Shown piece by piece: positions 29,862 to 38,479 of a stretch of 64,000 bases of DNA. Position 1 is the first letter of the stretch, and each line of letters starts with the position of its first letter. Made by a program: the position numbers and the translations under genes. The notes below the pieces were generated by a model. The model saw nothing but the letters and a program-made list of their open reading frames with translations. It ran no database searches and was not told the origin of the DNA. The DNA comes from Candidatus Hydrogenedentota bacterium (GTDB lineage Bacteria > Hydrogenedentota > Hydrogenedentia > Hydrogenedentales > JAEUWI01), in contig JAHBVV010000002.1 in NCBI GenBank assembly GCA_019637335.1, forward strand, positions 1-64,000. The letters are read 5' to 3'.

Positions 29862-30317
29862 GGTCCCTGCTGTCCCTGCTGTCCCTGCTGTCCCTGCTGT
29901 CCCTGTAGTCCCTGCTGTCCCTGAAGTCCCTGAAGTCCCTGCTGTCCCTGTAGTCCCTGTAGTCCCTGCTGTCCCTGCTGTCCCTGTAGTCCCTGTAGTC
30001 CCTGTAGTCCCTGTAGTCCCTGTAGTCCCTAGTCCCTAGTCCCTGTAGTCCCTGTAGTCCCTGTAGTCCCTGTAGTCCCTGTAGTCCCTGTAGTCCCTGT
30101 AGTCCCTGTAGTCCCTGTAGTCCCTGCTGTCCCTGTAGTCCCTGTAGTCCCTGCTGTCCCTGTAGTCCCTGTAGTCCCTGCTGTCCCTGTAGTCCCTGCT
30201 GTCCCTGTAGTCCCTAGTCCCTGCTGTCCCTGTCGTCCCTGTAGTCCCTGTAGTCCCTGTAGTCCCTGTAGTCCCTGTAGTCCCTGCTGTCCCTGCTGTC
30301 CCTGTAGTCCCTAGTCC
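29862..30317. repeat. 9-bp minisatellite, locus 3
   Basis: About 50 units of CCCTGNNGT, where NN is mostly TA, with CT and some AA, occupy nearly the whole gap before the nitronate monooxygenase gene. A few units are shortened to CCCTAGT. The dominant dinucleotide differs from locus 2, so each array has homogenised separately. Confidence 0.93.
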
Positions 30318-30343
30318 CGCGGCCAACCTCCGGAGAACCGCCC

Positions 30344-31441
30344 ATGTGGAACCACACCCCCCTCACCCGCCTCCTCAACATCCGCTACCCCATCGTCCAG
30401 GGGCCCTTCGGCGGCGGCTCCTCCTCGCCCGAACTCGTCGCCGCCGTCTCCAACGCCGGCGGGCTCGGCTCCTTCGGCGCCATGAACCTCGCCCCACACG
30501 AAATCGGGCCCCTCTGCGACGATATCCGCGCCCGCACCGACAAACCCTTCGCCATCAACCTCTGGGTCAGCACCGAAGACCCGGACGCCCGCGACCCCAA
30601 CCTCCAGGCTCAATTCGATCGCGCCCTGCAGCCGCTCCTCCCGCTCTACCGCGAACTCGGCGTCGAACCGCCCCGGCCCGAACCGTTCGCGCCCCACGAC
30701 TTCACGGCCCAGGCGCAAGCCCTCCTCGACGCCGCGCCCCCCGTATTCAGTTTCATATACGGCGTGCCCGATCCCGACTTGCTCCGGCAATGCCGTGAAC
30801 GCAACATCATCACGGTCGGCGGAGCCACTACGGTCGACGAGGCCGTGGCACTCGACCGCGCCGGCGTCGACGCCATCGTCGCATCCGGTTTTGAAGCCGG
30901 CGGGCACCGCATGTCCTTCCTGCGATCCGCCGAAGATTCCCTCATGGGGCTCTTCGCGCTTGTGCCCCAGGTCGCCGACGCCGTCCGCGTCCCCGTGATC
31001 GCCGCCGGCGGCATCGCCGACGGCCGCGGGATCGTCGCCGCGCTCGCGCTCGGAGCCGCCGGCGTACAAATCGGAACCGCCTTCCTCGCCTGCGAAGAGT
31101 CCAACGCCGCCGGGCGCCACCGCCACGCCCTGCGCAGCGAACGCGCCTGGCACACCATCCTCACACGCGCCTTCTCCGGACGCCTCGCCCGCGGCATCCC
31201 CAACCGCGTCACCGCCGCCTACCGCGAAAACCCGGAACCCACCTTGCCCTATCCCATCCAGGCCCAGCTCATTCGCCCCCTCCGCGAAATCGCCCAGGCC
31301 CACGGCAACGAAGACTGCACCGCCCTCTGGTCCGGCCAATCCGCCCGCCTCATCCGAGACCGCCACGCCGAAACCCTACTCCAACGGCTCGTCGCCGAAG
31401 TAGACCGCCATTACGCGGCGCTCCAACAAGAAAGCCAATAA
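30344..31441 (+). CDS. Nitronate monooxygenase family flavoprotein
   Basis: A 365-residue FMN-dependent TIM-barrel protein of the nitronate monooxygenase/2-nitropropane dioxygenase family. It shows YPIVQGPFGGGSSSPELVAA and NAGGLGSFGA at the N terminus, FEAGGHR with the conserved His, and VIAAGGIADGRGI plus GAAGVQIGTAFLAC as phosphate-binding loops. It would detoxify nitronates, or act as a related flavin reductase. CTCCGGAGA lies a few bases upstream of the ATG, immediately after the minisatellite. The C-terminal 30 residues (DRHAETLLQRLVAEVDRHYA) form an added helix. Confidence 0.88.
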   Translation: MWNHTPLTRLLNIRYPIVQGPFGGGSSSPELVAAVSNAGGLGSFGAMNLAPHEIGPLCDDIRARTDKPFAINLWVSTEDPDARDPNLQAQFDRALQPLLPLYRELGVEPPRPEPFAPHDFTAQAQALLDAAPPVFSFIYGVPDPDLLRQCRERNIITVGGATTVDEAVALDRAGVDAIVASGFEAGGHRMSFLRSAEDSLMGLFALVPQVADAVRVPVIAAGGIADGRGIVAALALGAAGVQIGTAFLACEESNAAGRHRHALRSERAWHTILTRAFSGRLARGIPNRVTAAYRENPEPTLPYPIQAQLIRPLREIAQAHGNEDCTALWSGQSARLIRDRHAETLLQRLVAEVDRHYAALQQESQ

Positions 31442-32254
31442 AACAGCATCCTGTCCACAACACGTGACCACCATCTCCCGGCCCGCCCCATCCCCCCTCC
31501 GCCCACCATCACCCAGGTGTGCCACAGACAAGCCCCCAAGCCTCGCCCGTGCAATACCACCAGCCCAATCAAGGGACGTACCGCCGCACAAACGCCAAAC
31601 CCAACCCACAACACCCAACGTCCAAACCACACACCCAACCCCACCCACAAACCCCACCAAGCGGGGGTACGTCCCGGCCAGAGTTATCCCCCGTCCGCCC
31701 ACCATCACCCCAAGCGTGCCACGGACAAGCCCCCAAGCCTCGCCCGTGCAATACCCGACCCACACGTTCACGCCCACCACCGCAGTCCGGTATAAACTGT
31801 CAACTGTCAACTGTCAACTGTCAACTGGCAACTTTCAACTGTCAACTGTCAACTGTCAACTGTCAACTGGCAACGACCACCCCTCCCGTGCCACGCGATG
31901 GCGCCCCAGCGCCTTCGTGTGCCAGGAGCAACACCAACCCACCACCTCCATCAACACCCCACACGAGCGGCGCAAAGGAGGCTAAAAGTCCGCCGCAGGC
32001 GGGTTGGGCATCCTGCCCGACGCAACAATAGCCCCCGACACCACAACACCCCACCCTTCTCCAACCCTCTCAAACCCCCGTGCCTCGCGATTCCGCCGCA
32101 AGCGGACTCGTGTGCCAGGAGCAACACCAACCCAACACCGCCACAACCACCCCACACGGGCGGATCAACTCCCAGAAAGCCGGACATCCTGCATGACCCA
32201 CCCTTTCACCACCCCTGTGCCAACTGTCAACTGTCAACTGTCAACTGCCAACTG
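31442..32254. repeat. Repeat-packed gene-free region at the island edge
   Basis: No gene is visible. Contents: a roughly 60-bp direct repeat (31499-31557 and 31693-31754, sharing GACAAGCCCCCAAGCCTCGC); copy 2 of the 102-bp inverted-repeat element at 31573-31675 with perfect GGGACGTAC/GTACGTCCC ends; heptamer GTCAACT runs at 31795-31874 and 32222-32256; a roughly 51-bp direct repeat (31919-31969 and 32111-32162, starting GTGCCAGGAGCAACACCAAC); and a GC palindrome at 31989-32002. Confidence 0.85.
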
Positions 32255-32897
32255 TCACCCGTCTTCACCCTCCGCAGGCGGCCCACGGCCAGCGCGCGGA
32301 GGCGGCGGCCGAGTTGGGCTTCCAACCTGCTCGGGAAGCTGGCCGTGCCCAGGGGGCGGCCGGTATGCGTGTTCCGGCGGGAAGGCCTCGGCAAAATCGG
32401 GGTCGATTCCCTGCGCCAGCACGTCGCGCCAGCACGTCGCGCCAGCACGTCGCGCCAGCACATCGCGCCAGCGGGCCTCGACGCCGTGGGCGTCGCGCCG
32501 GCGGTCGAGGTCGTGCAGGCCGTCGTCCTTTCGCTCCCCCACATGCGCCGACGCGCTGTACCACGGATAGCGCCGCGCATCCGCACCATCTTCGCGCGGT
32601 CGGGGTTCTGCTCGACGTAGTGCATCGCCTAGCCGTAGTGCGGCTCGTCCAGCGCGCAGGAGTGGAACCGCCCCAGCCAGAGATGCCCGCTGCGCTTGTG
32701 GAATTGGTTGACATACTGGCTGTAGCGCTTGTGCCGTCGCCGAAGGTCCGCCGTAGGCGGATTCCTCATCAGGCAGTGGCCGTGGATACGGATCCGGTAC
32801 CGCCTCACGGCCGAAGGTCCGCCGGAGGCGGATAGCTGCCACTCTGGGTGATGCGGTGGGGCTGCCCCGCCACCACGATGCGAGCAAGTCTTGGCAT
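32255..32897 (-). pseudogene. Decayed REP-associated tyrosine transposase (RAYT), relic 1
   Basis: Read on the minus strand from ATG 32897, the start PRLARIVVAGQPHRITQSG is the RAYT N terminus (usual motif HHITQRG). A stop follows, then, in shifted frames, IRIHGHCLM, KRYSQYVNQFHKRSGHLW and GRFHSCALDEPHY. The C-terminal LEAQLGRRLRALAVG comes last. The segment that should hold the HUH metal motif (TNHVH after YCLM) is gone. Both internal gaps carry the palindrome TCCGCCNNNGGCGGA (32747-32761 and 32818-32832). At least one stop and several frameshifts make it inactive. A hairpin end lies at 32935-32955, upstream of its start. Confidence 0.8.
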
Positions 32898-32934
32898 GGG
32901 GAAGAGTATAGCGCGGATCCGGAGATTCGTTAAG

Positions 32935-32955
32935 AATAGGTGGCTGTCCCTTATT
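32935..32955 (+). mobile_element. RAYT element hairpin end H1
   Basis: AATAGG and CCTTATT (one bulged T) flank the loop TGGCTGTC, about 40 bases upstream of the relic-1 start codon. The same loop recurs at 33373-33392 and, with small changes, at 38343-38361 and 38746-38769. A weaker partial copy (GTAGCTGTCCCTAT) lies near 33044. Confidence 0.65.
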
Positions 32956-33077
32956 TCCTAGCCATACTGGAGAACACCACCACGGGGGTAAAGCAGCGTA
33001 AGCCTAAGGAATAGAACCTGATACGCTTATGTAAGCGCCATTCGTAGCTGTCCCTATTTCTTCCTACAGTTTTATAC

Positions 33078-33290
33078 CTAATTCTTTTTGCTTTCACACC
33101 TTTTCTTTTTGTCAACTCTATGGCTATTAAAATGCATAAAAAACTGATACGCCACTCCGTATAAAAAAGCACCAACGAATGCTGCTGCAACAAGGCCTAT
33201 TGCGTCCTCATTCAGTTCACCCAACAGCCCACCCGCTAAGACATATCCAGCAAGAAAACTCGCGCATAGCAGCAAAACAGTGCGATTCAT
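33078..33290 (-). CDS. Small two-helix membrane protein
   Basis: A 70-residue protein with two hydrophobic segments (VLLLCASFLAGYVLAGGLLG and IGLVAAAFVGAFLYGVAYQF) and a Lys/Arg-rich tail (HRVDKKKRCESKKN). I do not recognise the family. The ATG at 33290 was chosen because GGAGG lies 5 bases upstream of it; an in-frame ATG at 33338 lacks one. Base composition is visibly richer in AT than in core genes. The promoter in relic 2 (33566-33594) points toward it. Confidence 0.6.
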   Translation of the reverse strand: MNRTVLLLCASFLAGYVLAGGLLGELNEDAIGLVAAAFVGAFLYGVAYQFFMHFNSHRVDKKKRCESKKN

Positions 33291-33334
33291 CTCGGCCTCC
33301 GTCGTGCAGTACGACACAACCACTTTCTTGCACA

Positions 33335-33700
33335 TCAAGTCTGGTCTGATTCAGAATAGAAAAAGAGGACATAATGGGGACAGCCACCCATTTTCTCCGG
33401 ATGCCCCTTTTCCCTGCCGGACCCCCCCCTTGCCGGACGCACGGCAGAGAGGGCGCGCTGGCGATAGAGCCACCGTCCCCGTAAGCCCGAACGTCTCCTC
33501 GCGCCGTTCATAGGTGCTGCCTTTCTCGCAATTTGCGCCGCTTTGCGTAAAACTGCCGCAGGTGCAACATAGCATATGCCGGCCCGCACGTCAAAAGCCC
33601 CTGGCCGGTGGCCAGCGCGCGGAGGCGGCGGCCGAGTTGAGCTTCCAACCTGCTCACGAAGCTCTCCGTGCCCAGGACCCGAAAGCCGCCGCCCGAGGAT
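33335..33700 (-). mobile_element. RAYT element relic 2
   Basis: On the minus strand this starts with a RAYT C-terminal remnant (LGTESFVSRLEAQLGRRLRA, about 33600-33690) and continues with a conserved promoter (33566-33594) and an AGAAAGG-ATG start at 33511 opening a 58-codon frame (NGARRRSGLRGRW). It reaches the hairpin end at 33373-33392 (stem AATGGG/CCCATT, loop GACAGCCA, the complement of loop TGGCTGTC). The 5' end is lost. The remaining stretch up to 33884 carries only an unidentified fragment. Confidence 0.6.
33566..33594 (-). promoter_or_regulatory. Relic-borne promoter P2
   Basis: On the minus strand TTGACG (33594-33589), a 17-base spacer and TATGTT (33571-33566), with TG one base before the -10 hexamer. 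It is homologous to P3 at 36846 and P4 at 38533 and points at the small membrane protein gene ending at 33078. Confidence 0.55.
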
Positions 33701-33844
33701 ACGCCCACCTCCGCGCCCTCCAGGACCACCGCCAGCGGGGTCAACTTCGAGCCCGACCGGATCCAGATCGTCACCTCCTCCTTCTCCACAAAGCATTCCC
33801 GGTTCCGCCCCGCGTTCTTCCATGTATCTTCTCTTGCATTGTCC

Positions 33845-34422
33845 CTGGAGTCCACGCGTCGGACACGCATCCTTCATCTTTGTTTCAATGCACGCCAGAC
33901 TCCGTCACATCCTGCAAACGCACACTGTCCATGGCAATGCCATTGGGCTTGAGACCCGTCAATCGCACGCAAATAAAGATTGCGGGTCTCTCCTCATCCA
34001 GCTTGATGTCTTTCTGCGGAACAGAGCTCCCGCCCGAGCCGGTTTCGCTGACCACCCACGCGCCCGCGTCGCCGGCGCTATGGTCGGCGCGCCACGTCCT
34101 GACGTGCGATGCGCTCGACGCCAGTTCGCTCCAGGCGTCCGCATCCCGGACCCGCGTCGCCTCGTCCAGCTCATAGGAGCGGTCCATTGAAATCGCGCCA
34201 ACCATGATATCGAAGGACCACTCCCCCGCAAAATCCGCCGCTTCTTCCATCACCCGATAACGAATCGATGGCCGATAGATCTTTCCAGGCGTCTGGGCGA
34301 TGAACGAGCGGTACAGGCCTCCCTGGCCACCGGTCCTGTCGCTAAGAACCAGCTGCGCGCTACGCCGAACGTTCGCCCTGCCGGAATCAAGCGGCGGCGC
34401 CAACCAGTCATCCGAGAACGGC
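33845..34422. repeat. 578-bp near-identical direct repeat, copy 1
   Basis: This block equals 35311-35888 (offset 1466 bp) with only two differences noticed by eye: GCGGGTCTC versus GCGGTTCTC, and GAGCGGTCC versus GAGCGGCCC. It covers the 3' ends of the two paralogous genes and 40 bases beyond each stop. Confidence 0.93.
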
Positions 34423-35255
34423 CTTTCGTCAAACGTCACCCCCGCCGGCTCCAAAGACCAGCCGGTCCAGTTTGTCGTGATATTGTTTGTAAACGGGCCG
34501 AAGAAACTATCGAGCTGCTCGTGCTGATCGACCATGATATATGACGCATTCGTCGGCATCCCATTCTGAAAAGCGACCACGTAGTACGGTCTGCGAGGAA
34601 ACTCATCACATTCCCTTTTGGAGGTTGTGTAAAAAGGAATACCATCGTTGATACCGCGAAACTTGGTCGCCGGCCCACCGCGCTGCTTCCCGAACCGGCG
34701 GACGTAGACCTCGTCGTAGTCGCTTTTCTCGTGCCACCGAAAACTGTACTCACGGGAGGCTCCATTGTATGCTGCGCTCACGCTACCCACCGGTGGGAGT
34801 ATCCCCAAGCCCGTTTCCGTACCGCCAAGAACGATTTCGCCCTGATCCCCATAGAGTCTTATCGATCCTGCCGCCTTCCACCGCTCTCGGTAGAAATGAC
34901 GGTCTATACTTCGAGAACGAGGTGCAGAAGGCATCAGCATGACGTGAATCGGGTTGAGCAGTTCGTCGGCAAGCATATGGCTCACTGCGCTCGACGACAA
35001 TTCCGGATCAGTCTGAACTTGAACGCGAAGCCGCGCCTCCTCCTCGGTGTCGTTTGATAGATTGACGACGTGCAGTTCACCTCCCGATGCAGAGCTCAGA
35101 AAGGTCAGAACTGCGCTATTCTCCAGAATCGTATTGTTGTAGATCTCCGTAATTCGTGCGCTTCCAGTGCCACATAGCGGCATTAGGCAAAATACAAGTA
35201 TCGCTTTAAACTGTTGACGCCGACCCAGTATAAATCCCACATCCAAACGCTTCAT
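33885..35255 (-). CDS. Secreted protein with CBM-like domain, tandem paralogue A
   Basis: A 456-residue protein with a basic, hydrophobic N terminus (FKAILVFCLMPLCG) acting as signal or anchor. The middle has GGTETGLGILPPVGS and FRWHEKSDYDEVYVRR, reminiscent of a fibronectin-type strand pattern. The C-terminal 190 residues fit a jelly-roll carbohydrate-binding module (TNWTGWS; AQTPGKIYRPSIRYRVME; IAMDSVRLQDV). The 3' 538 bases plus 40 downstream bases match paralogue B almost perfectly, while the 5' part is strongly diverged. ATG 35255 has AGGAG 6 bases upstream. Ligand and role are unknown; the domain reading is inference. Confidence 0.7.
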   Translation of the reverse strand: MKRLDVGFILGRRQQFKAILVFCLMPLCGTGSARITEIYNNTILENSAVLTFLSSASGGELHVVNLSNDTEEEARLRVQVQTDPELSSSAVSHMLADELLNPIHVMLMPSAPRSRSIDRHFYRERWKAAGSIRLYGDQGEIVLGGTETGLGILPPVGSVSAAYNGASREYSFRWHEKSDYDEVYVRRFGKQRGGPATKFRGINDGIPFYTTSKRECDEFPRRPYYVVAFQNGMPTNASYIMVDQHEQLDSFFGPFTNNITTNWTGWSLEPAGVTFDERPFSDDWLAPPLDSGRANVRRSAQLVLSDRTGGQGGLYRSFIAQTPGKIYRPSIRYRVMEEAADFAGEWSFDIMVGAISMDRSYELDEATRVRDADAWSELASSASHVRTWRADHSAGDAGAWVVSETGSGGSSVPQKDIKLDEERPAIFICVRLTGLKPNGIAMDSVRLQDVTESGVH

Positions 35256-35310
35256 CACTGCTCCTCATCTGACGGTGTCGATCCGGCAGGGCAATTATCT
35301 CCCGCATGCT

Positions 35311-35888
35311 CTGGAGTCCACGCGTCGGACACGCATCCTTCATCTTTGTTTCAATGCACGCCAGACTCCGTCACATCCTGCAAACGCACACTGTCCATGG
35401 CAATGCCATTGGGCTTGAGACCCGTCAATCGCACGCAAATAAAGATTGCGGTTCTCTCCTCATCCAGCTTGATGTCTTTCTGCGGAACAGAGCTCCCGCC
35501 CGAGCCGGTTTCGCTGACCACCCACGCGCCCGCGTCGCCGGCGCTATGGTCGGCGCGCCACGTCCTGACGTGCGATGCGCTCGACGCCAGTTCGCTCCAG
35601 GCGTCCGCATCCCGGACCCGCGTCGCCTCGTCCAGCTCATAGGAGCGGCCCATTGAAATCGCGCCAACCATGATATCGAAGGACCACTCCCCCGCAAAAT
35701 CCGCCGCTTCTTCCATCACCCGATAACGAATCGATGGCCGATAGATCTTTCCAGGCGTCTGGGCGATGAACGAGCGGTACAGGCCTCCCTGGCCACCGGT
35801 CCTGTCGCTAAGAACCAGCTGCGCGCTACGCCGAACGTTCGCCCTGCCGGAATCAAGCGGCGGCGCCAACCAGTCATCCGAGAACGGC
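35311..35888. repeat. 578-bp near-identical direct repeat, copy 2
   Basis: Second copy of the block at 33845-34422. Homology of the flanking gene bodies drops abruptly at its upstream edge (35888), where codons for PFSDDW are shared and the next residues differ. Confidence 0.93.
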
Positions 35889-36715
35889 TTCTCCAAGAAA
35901 TTAACGGTATCGGCTTCCGTGGACCAGCCGGTCCAATTTGTCGTGATATTGTTGGTAAACGGACCAATGAAACCATCGACTTGCTCCCGCTGATCGACCA
36001 CGATGTACGACGCGTTCGTCGGCAACCCATTCCGAAAGCCGACCACGTAGTACGGTCGCCGTCTGAATTCACTATACTCCTTCTCGGTGCTGGTGTGGAA
36101 TGGAATAACATCGCCGAGGACGCGAGACTTGGCCGCCGGCCCGCCGCGCTGCTTCCCAAGGCGACGGACGTAAACGTGGGTATACTCACTTTTCTCATGC
36201 CAACGAAAGTTGTACTCGCGTCGCTGCTCATCATAGAAAGCACTGAGACTTCCCACGGGCGGCAATATGCCCAGGCCCGTCTCAGTACCTCCGATGACCA
36301 CCTCCCCAGGTCGCCCATAAATTGCGACTGCACCTTCCGTCCGCCATAGTCTTCGCAGAGCTTCGAAATCGTAATCGGGAGGAAAAGCAATTGTTGGCAT
36401 TAACTTTGAAGTCTCGGTGCCCAACAACTCGTCGGCGATTCTTCCGCCAATTGACTCAGGAGATTCCCCTTCCGACGTCGGAACAATAATTTCTTCAAAC
36501 ACATCGTCTGACAGGTTGACAACCGACAGCATGCCACCCTGTGCAGGTTCTTGGAGATCAAAAACCGCGCTTACATTCACGTCGATTCTGAAATAAGACC
36601 TCGTTGGAAATGCCAGAGCCGCGTCACAAGCGAAGAGACTGGTTATTGCAACCATCCAAACCGTAAACGCAAGAGGTCTCTGTAAGAGTCTGGTATTTCT
36701 TATTCGCTCGGGCAT
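35351..36715 (-). CDS. Secreted protein with CBM-like domain, tandem paralogue B
   Basis: A 454-residue paralogue of the downstream gene. The N terminus (LAFTVWMVAITSLFACDAALA) is a signal peptide. The first 150 residues share little with paralogue A. The middle (GGTETGLGILPPVGS, VYVRRLGKQRGGPAAK, GLPTNASYIVVDQ) is clearly related but diverged. The last 180 residues are practically identical because of the 578-bp repeat. ATG 36715 has AAGGAG 7 bases upstream. Promoter P3 in relic 3 lies about 130 bases upstream and could drive both paralogues. Function unknown. Confidence 0.72.
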   Translation of the reverse strand: MPERIRNTRLLQRPLAFTVWMVAITSLFACDAALAFPTRSYFRIDVNVSAVFDLQEPAQGGMLSVVNLSDDVFEEIIVPTSEGESPESIGGRIADELLGTETSKLMPTIAFPPDYDFEALRRLWRTEGAVAIYGRPGEVVIGGTETGLGILPPVGSLSAFYDEQRREYNFRWHEKSEYTHVYVRRLGKQRGGPAAKSRVLGDVIPFHTSTEKEYSEFRRRPYYVVGFRNGLPTNASYIVVDQREQVDGFIGPFTNNITTNWTGWSTEADTVNFLEKPFSDDWLAPPLDSGRANVRRSAQLVLSDRTGGQGGLYRSFIAQTPGKIYRPSIRYRVMEEAADFAGEWSFDIMVGAISMGRSYELDEATRVRDADAWSELASSASHVRTWRADHSAGDAGAWVVSETGSGGSSVPQKDIKLDEERTAIFICVRLTGLKPNGIAMDSVRLQDVTESGVH

Positions 36716-36789
36716 TTAAACTGCTCCTTACATACTAACAAACCGACGCCTGGATAACCCAATCCCTCGTCTGTTAACCTAGTAGTTAT

Positions 36790-37045
36790 CGATAGATTCA
36801 CCCTTTCTCGCTGATCCGCCGCTTGCCAAGAACTGCCATACCCGCAACGTAGCACAAGCGCGCCCGCCCGTCAATAGCCCCCCGGTGTACGCGCCCCGCC
36901 GATCGGGGCAAGGCATACTTCCCCATCAAAGAATGCCCGTGAACATGGATGCGCTGGACTCCCCCCCCCCTCCCGCTGCACGATAGGGTGCGGCGCCCCC
37001 GGCGCCACGATGCGTGCAAGCCTGGGGACGGCGAAAGTGTCGCGT
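36790..37045 (-). mobile_element. RAYT element relic 3
   Basis: In the 380-bp gap upstream of paralogue B, the minus strand reads VPRLARIVAPGAPHPIVQR (near 37032-36975) followed by RIHVHGHSLMGK, a RAYT N terminus with the same internal deletion as relic 1 and the start ATG changed to GTC. It continues into the conserved promoter P3 and AGCGAGAAAGG. A run of ten C residues (36961-36970) marks the deletion site. Confidence 0.65.
36846..36874 (-). promoter_or_regulatory. Relic-borne promoter P3
   Basis: TTGACG (36874-36869), a 17-base spacer and TACGTT (36851-36846) on the minus strand, about 130 bases upstream of the paralogue B start codon. Confidence 0.6.
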
Positions 37046-37096
37046 GAAGGCGGGCAGATATAGAGGACATTGTGTGCCGGAATCTCATACTCAAAG

Positions 37097-38479
37097 CTAC
37101 TGTGGCTTCACTTCTTCCCACTTCCTCGGCGTAAACTCCGATGCGCGGCGTTTGGCCTCTTCGATTTGGTCTGGGGCCATTTCCATTGCGAGAGAGTCTC
37201 GCTCTGACCCCGCGCGTGAAATCTTCGCGGTTGCCAGGTGGTACCACATGAACGCTTCAACAACATTTTTCTCAACGCCCTTCCCGACCCTCAACACGGA
37301 GGCAAGATTGAACTGCGCATACGCTTCACCCTGCTCCGCGGCAGCCCTAAACCATCTCGCAGCCTCCGTGGAATCCGTGGCAACACCTTCACCTACCGCG
37401 TGCATGTAACCGAGCTTTAGTTGCGCATCCGCGAGGCCGCGCACCGACGCTTCTCTAAACCATATAGCCGCCTCGGCGAGGCTCGGCTCAACACCCTCCC
37501 CATCACGCAACATGACGGCGAGAGAGTACTGCGCCTCCCGGACACCCTGCTCCGCCGCGGCTCTAAACCATCTGACCGCCTCGATGGAATCCTTGGCAAC
37601 CCCCTCCCCATTCCTGTGCATGATGCCAAAATTGAACTGTGCGTTCGCGTTTCCCTTCTCCGCGGCGAGGCCAATCCACCTCGCCGCCTCAGCCGTATCC
37701 TTGGAAACACCTTCTCCATAGAAATACATTGAACCAAGAAAAAGTTGCGCCTCCGCAAGCCCCTGATCAGCGGCGGCCCTATACCATCGGACAGCCTGCG
37801 CGCTATCCTTCTCAACCCCCTCGCCCTTCGCGTAATAGACACCCACGTTATACTGCGCAGTGACCATACCCTGTTCTGCGGCGCATTTGTACCACTTGAC
37901 AGCCTGCGCGTGATTCTTCTCGATGCCCTCTCCTGTCCCATATATAACACCCAGATTATACTGCGCACTAACCATACCCTGCTTAGCCGCATGCGTGTAC
38001 CATTTGATAGCCTCTGCGACATTTTGCTCAACACCGTCCCCAGTGCGATATATGGAGCCGAGCTCAAACTGCGCGTTTTTGTGCCCTTGCTCAGCAGCCG
38101 CCCTGTACCATCGGACAGCCTCTGCGAAGTCTTCGGGAACGTCCCACCCATTCTTATAACTGAGGCCAAGTAGAAACTGTGCTTCCACATCGCCCCGCCC
38201 AGCAGCTTCAAGCGTTCCCTCAATTCCGCCAAGCTTCGTGCTTTGGCTGTTAGTGTTGGAAACGCAGCCGGTCGCGCACAGTCCCAGCGCAATCAGGCTC
38301 ACAATCCATGACGACCACTGATACTTCGTGCCAGCACAATAATAGGGACATCCATGCCCTACAAGTTCCCACTTCGCACTTCCTGCCCCCAGGCATCGTC
38401 CGCCGCGCACCACAAAACCCGCGTCCCACCGCCACAGGCGTCGCCCTCGACCTTCCGAACGTCTCGTCGCGCCGTCCAT
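37097..38479 (-). CDS. Sel1-repeat lipoprotein with altered start
   Basis: Nine consecutive 36-residue Sel1 repeats (pattern AQYNLGVIYGTGEGIEKN then AVKWYKCAAEQG) form a solenoid, usually a protein-interaction scaffold. Before them lies a lipoprotein signal ending at lipobox LCATGC, but no normal start precedes it: the codon where ATG would be expected (38329, before KYQWSSWIVSLIALG) is ACG. The frame is open upstream through the RAYT relic to ATG 38479, which has AAAGGAGAGG 3 bases upstream; that start would put about 60 element-derived residues before the signal. GTG 38302 is a weaker alternative. The protein may be mislocalised or untranslated. Confidence 0.68.
   Translation of the reverse strand: MDGATRRSEGRGRRLWRWDAGFVVRGGRCLGAGSAKWELVGHGCPYYCAGTKYQWSSWIVSLIALGLCATGCVSNTNSQSTKLGGIEGTLEAAGRGDVEAQFLLGLSYKNGWDVPEDFAEAVRWYRAAAEQGHKNAQFELGSIYRTGDGVEQNVAEAIKWYTHAAKQGMVSAQYNLGVIYGTGEGIEKNHAQAVKWYKCAAEQGMVTAQYNVGVYYAKGEGVEKDSAQAVRWYRAAADQGLAEAQLFLGSMYFYGEGVSKDTAEAARWIGLAAEKGNANAQFNFGIMHRNGEGVAKDSIEAVRWFRAAAEQGVREAQYSLAVMLRDGEGVEPSLAEAAIWFREASVRGLADAQLKLGYMHAVGEGVATDSTEAARWFRAAAEQGEAYAQFNLASVLRVGKGVEKNVVEAFMWYHLATAKISRAGSERDSLAMEMAPDQIEEAKRRASEFTPRKWEEVKPQ

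Noticed and set aside
29862-30326. Open frames through minisatellites (poly Val-Pro, Gly-Thr or Arg-Asp-Tyr peptides)
   Set aside because: A 9-bp period keeps frames open automatically. No start signals, no domain context, and related arrays occur in both strands.
31795-31874. Heptamer runs considered as a CRISPR array
   Set aside because: The repeats are contiguous 7-mers without spacers, and no cas gene is nearby.
33335-33511. 58-codon frame starting MNGARRRS in relic 2
   Set aside because: It has a start signal, but the peptide is low-complexity, runs into the element end and is aligned only with the equally doubtful N-terminal extension of the Sel1 frame.
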